Origin: Pseudomonadota bacterium
GTDB taxonomy: Bacteria > Pseudomonadota > Gammaproteobacteria > SZUA-229
DNA: 8,828 nucleotides
Assembly: GCA_015222915.1 (NCBI GenBank)
Contig: JADFWE010000061.1
Location: 1-8,828, forward strand
Direction: 5' to 3'
Shown here: piece after piece, positions 6,272 through 8,828 of the stretch
How the letters are laid out: each line of letters opens with the position of its first letter
Numbering within the stretch: the first letter of the stretch is position 1
Notes under the pieces: model-generated
Databases searched by the model: none
What the model was told of the DNA's origin: nothing
Seen by the model: the letters and a program-made list of their open reading frames with translations, nothing else
Program-made: the position numbers and the translations under genes

Positions 6272-7717
6272 ATGGGTGAAGAAATACAGTACCGTCATTT
6301 TAATAAAACGGATTATCAGCAGTTTGTCTCTCAGCTAAAACGCGAGACCGAGCTGCTCAGAGACTGGTTCGAAAATTCGAAATTTTCTGTCGCGCCGTTG
6401 ATGGCGGGATATGAACTGGAAGCATGGCTGATCGATGACGCGGCAAGACCTGTGGCCATAAATGACCGGTTCCTCGATAAAGCCGATAACGCATTACTCA
6501 GTCCCGAACTGGCTAAATTTAATATCGAGCTGAATGTCGACCCGGAAAAGCTGTCTGACAAGGTCCTGTCATCTTTTGAAAACAAACTCGATACGCTGTG
6601 GTCGCATTGTGCCACCACTGCCAGGCAGCTCGACAGCGATATCGTCGGCGTCGGCATCCTGCCCACTTTACAGGACAGCGATCTGACACTGCAGAACCTG
6701 TCACTGCTCGACCGCTACCGAGCGCTGAATGAACAGGTTCTGAGACAGCGCAAAGGTGTCGAGATCGAGCTGAATATCAACGGCGAAGATCATCTTCAGG
6801 TACGACATAAGGATGTCATGCTGGAAGCTGCTGCCACATCCCTGCAGATACATATACAGGTGCCCCAGGAATCCGCAGCGCGCTATTTTAATGCATCGCT
6901 ACTGCTGTCCGCACCGATGGTCGCAGTCAGCGCCAATTCCCCCTGCCTGTTCGGCAAACATCTGTGGCAGGAAACCCGTATCCCGGTATTCGAGCAGGCA
7001 GTACCCACCGGCGGTTTTGGCGGCGCAGCGGCCGGACCGGTGCACCGGGTCAGTTTCGGCTCTGACTATATCCGCGATTCGCTGTTCGAATGTTTTCAGG
7101 AAAACCTCGATCATTACCCGGTATTACTGCCGGTACACTACGATGCGGCGCCTGAGCAGGTAAAACACCTGCGCCTGCATAATGGCACCATCTGGCGCTG
7201 GAACCGCCCGTTGATCGGCTTCGATGAAGACCAGACACCGCACCTGAGAATAGAACACCGGGTCTGCGCCAGCGCCCCGTCGGTAATCGACAATATCGCC
7301 AATATCGCTTTTTATTACGGCCTGGTCCACTACTATGCCAACATCGAAAAACCGCCGGAATTCGACCTGCCCTTCACCGATGCGAAAAATAATTTCTATC
7401 GCGCTGCACAGCTGGGACTGAACTACAAGACCCGCTGGTTTTCTAAAAACATCGACAGCCTGCAGAAAACTATTCTGGACAGGTTATTACTGCATGCTGA
7501 AACAGGCCTGTACCAGCTTGGTGTCGACCAGGATGACTGTCAGCGCTACCTGTCAGTAATACAGCAACGCGTGATGAAGAACCTTACCGGCAGCCAGTGG
7601 CAACTTGATTTTCTTAACGCACATCAAGGTGATCGGACACTGATGACGCTAAACTACTTGAACAATCAGGAGTCGGGCAGCCCGGTACATGAGTGGGATC
7701 TGATGTCCGTAAGCTGA
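6272..7717 (+). CDS. GCS2-type glutamate-cysteine ligase-like (carboxylate-amine ligase) protein
   Basis: A 481-residue cytoplasmic enzyme of the GCS2 family (glutamate-cysteine ligase type 2, as in YbdK and EgtA), which uses ATP to join the side-chain carboxylate of glutamate, or a similar acid, to an amine. Family signatures: GYELEAWL with Mg-ATP ligand candidates Glu48 and Glu50; FNIELNVDP (83-91); AATSLQIHIQ (187-196), matching the TSxQxH motif; SANSPCLFG (220-228); WRWNRP (308-313); and LRIEHRV (325-331). It is about 100 residues longer than E. coli YbdK (372), with the extra length mainly in the C-terminal half. The substrate is unproven: true gamma-glutamylcysteine synthesis is possible, but many homologues have no known product. 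The start ATG 6272 has only AGAGG at 6255-6259, 12 bases away, so translation may be weak or controlled. The hydrolase gene follows 20 bases after the stop, suggesting a two-gene operon. Confidence 0.85.
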   Translation: MGEEIQYRHFNKTDYQQFVSQLKRETELLRDWFENSKFSVAPLMAGYELEAWLIDDAARPVAINDRFLDKADNALLSPELAKFNIELNVDPEKLSDKVLSSFENKLDTLWSHCATTARQLDSDIVGVGILPTLQDSDLTLQNLSLLDRYRALNEQVLRQRKGVEIELNINGEDHLQVRHKDVMLEAAATSLQIHIQVPQESAARYFNASLLLSAPMVAVSANSPCLFGKHLWQETRIPVFEQAVPTGGFGGAAAGPVHRVSFGSDYIRDSLFECFQENLDHYPVLLPVHYDAAPEQVKHLRLHNGTIWRWNRPLIGFDEDQTPHLRIEHRVCASAPSVIDNIANIAFYYGLVHYYANIEKPPEFDLPFTDAKNNFYRAAQLGLNYKTRWFSKNIDSLQKTILDRLLLHAETGLYQLGVDQDDCQRYLSVIQQRVMKNLTGSQWQLDFLNAHQGDRTLMTLNYLNNQESGSPVHEWDLMSVS

Positions 7718-7737
7718 CAGCCTATAGAGAAGAAGAC

Positions 7738-8739
7738 ATGTTAAAAGAAATGTACCATATACCGGATGAGTTGCTGACGGCGAAGACCGAAGATCTGATC
7801 GATATCCTGGGTTCCCCTACACTGTTCCACCTCGAAGGTATCGACCCGCAGCCGCTGTTTATCAGTACATTACTGCACGGCAACGAGACGACCGGCTTTT
7901 ACGCCCTGCAAAAACTTTTCAAAAAATACAGCGACCAGCCCCTGCCCCGAGCCATATCCCTGTTCATCGGAAATATCACTGCCGCGAAAGCCGAACAGCG
8001 ACGTCTGGATACGCAGGATGATTACAACCGCATCTGGCCGGGCACACATTTTAATGACTCTGTCGAAAAAGACATGATGGCAACGGTCACCCGCATCATG
8101 CAGAAGAAAAAACCTTTTGCCAGTATCGACATACACAATAATACCGGCAAAAACCCGCATTATGGCTGCGTCAACATCCTTAACCCGCACTGTCTGACGC
8201 TGGCTTCCCGGTTCAGTAACATCGCGGTTTACTTCACCAGCCCGAAAGGCGTGCAGTCATCGGCTTTTTCCGACTTCTGCCCGTCGCTCGTACTGGAATG
8301 CGGTCAGTCCGGCGACCGTTCCAGCGAGGCACACGTATTACAGTACCTGGAAGATGTACTGGCACTCGACGAGCTGGCACCGCATGAAGAAACAAAGCTC
8401 AAGCTTTACCACACCATCGCCCGCGTACTCATCCCGAAGACAGTGTCACTCGCTGACGGCGACAGCGCTGCAGATATACAGCTTAACCATGATCTGGAGG
8501 AAAAAAACTTTCACCAGGTTCAACCGGGAACGATTTTCGCCAGTGCAAATTCAGACAAACCTCAGCTGATCATCGTCAACAGCGAGAGCAACGAAGACAT
8601 CACCGATGAATATATAGAAAGGACAGGGGACCAGCTGGTGTTCAAAAAACCGATAACCTTATCCATGTTCACCACGAATGAAACTGCGATAAGGCAGGAC
8701 TGTGTCTGTTATTTTATGGAGGAGTTACGTATCGGTTGA
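7738..8739 (+). CDS. M14 family zinc hydrolase, succinylglutamate desuccinylase/aspartoacylase-like
   Basis: A 333-residue zinc-dependent amidohydrolase of the AstE/aspartoacylase branch of M14, which cleaves N-acyl bonds of acylated amino acids. Zinc ligands fit His47 and Glu50 in LLHGNETTG, with His133 in SIDIHNNTG. Substrate-carboxylate binding fits Asn97-Arg98 in DDYNRIWPG. The catalytic glutamate is Glu187 in LVLECGQSGD. The region after about 235 looks like the beta-rich C-terminal domain of this family. The length is typical (E. coli AstE about 322). There is no signal peptide, so it is cytoplasmic. I chose ATG 7738, preceded by the purine-rich GAGAAGAAG. A GTG at 7693 in the same frame would overlap the ligase by 25 bases and add 15 residues; ATG 7750 is another option. 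AstE itself is unlikely because no other arginine-succinyltransferase pathway gene is visible. Linkage to the GCS2 ligase suggests a shared substrate, which I cannot name. Confidence 0.85.
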   Translation: MLKEMYHIPDELLTAKTEDLIDILGSPTLFHLEGIDPQPLFISTLLHGNETTGFYALQKLFKKYSDQPLPRAISLFIGNITAAKAEQRRLDTQDDYNRIWPGTHFNDSVEKDMMATVTRIMQKKKPFASIDIHNNTGKNPHYGCVNILNPHCLTLASRFSNIAVYFTSPKGVQSSAFSDFCPSLVLECGQSGDRSSEAHVLQYLEDVLALDELAPHEETKLKLYHTIARVLIPKTVSLADGDSAADIQLNHDLEEKNFHQVQPGTIFASANSDKPQLIIVNSESNEDITDEYIERTGDQLVFKKPITLSMFTTNETAIRQDCVCYFMEELRIG

Positions 8740-8771
8740 ATGACAGCTAGAAGCGGACAGTCAAAAGATTA

Positions 8772-8804
8772 TTCACCGCCGAGGCGCAGAGACGCCGAGA
8801 AAAA
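8772..8804. repeat. Diverged half-copy of the CACAGAGG-type repeat
   Basis: The stretch begins TTCACCGCCGAGGCGCAGAG and continues ACGCCGAGAAAAAC. Against the left arm of the element at 4906-4934 it has five substitutions and one missing base over 29 positions. The changes fall at equivalent places in the tandem units (ACAGAG to GCCGAG or GCAGAG). No opposite arm is seen in the 24 bases before the window ends, so it may continue beyond the edge or be a lone half. It lies 32 bases past the hydrolase stop. Confidence 0.7.
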
Positions 8805-8828
8805 CAATATTTCATATGTAACAACGTA

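Noticed and set aside
7693..7737. GTG start extending the hydrolase upstream
   Set aside because: It overlaps the ligase by 25 bases and adds residues (GSDVRKLTAYREED) outside the recognisable family core. ATG 7738 has a better purine-rich ribosome binding site.

Overview
The window looks like chromosomal DNA of a gammaproteobacterium with moderate GC content. The evidence is a clear YheS-type ABC-F ATPase, a PhoH matching the E. coli type in motif spelling (both compared from memory), and a compact layout. The lineage within Gammaproteobacteria cannot be settled from this sequence; an environmental species is an inference. No RNA gene, CRISPR array, transposase or phage gene was found.

Layout. 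The left edge holds the first 46 codons of an unidentified minus-strand gene (1-140). It is divergent from yheS (344-2287, plus), and an almost perfect 27-bp palindrome (181-207) lies between them. A ribosome-associated ABC-F protein is followed, after 57 bases and a strong ribosome binding site, by an unnamed protein with two cysteine clusters (2345-3361). The second cluster resembles the YkgJ/CxxCxxCC family. This pair meets, tail to tail with a 20-base gap, a minus-strand CPA2 cation:proton antiporter (3382-4593). Upstream of the antiporter is a 479-base gap with a candidate extended -10 promoter and a striking nested inverted repeat (4906-5013). Next comes phoH (5073-5885, minus).

A 386-base divergent region (5886-6271) separates phoH from a plus-strand pair. 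The first gene is a GCS2-type glutamate-cysteine-ligase-like enzyme (6272-7717). The second, 20 bases downstream, is an M14/AstE-aspartoacylase-like zinc hydrolase (7738-8739). A diverged half-copy of the inverted-repeat family closes the window (8772-8804).

How the genes may fit together. YheS and the cysteine-rich protein are probably co-transcribed. The ligase and hydrolase form a compact two-gene unit whose families make and break amide bonds on amino acids. It may be a small pathway that makes, trims or recycles a gamma-glutamyl or N-acyl amino acid compound; the substrate is unknown. The antiporter and PhoH are stand-alone genes read in the same direction, separated by the repeat. The best candidates for something undescribed are the ligase/hydrolase pair with its long leader, the two-cluster cysteine protein beside yheS, and the palindromic repeat family.
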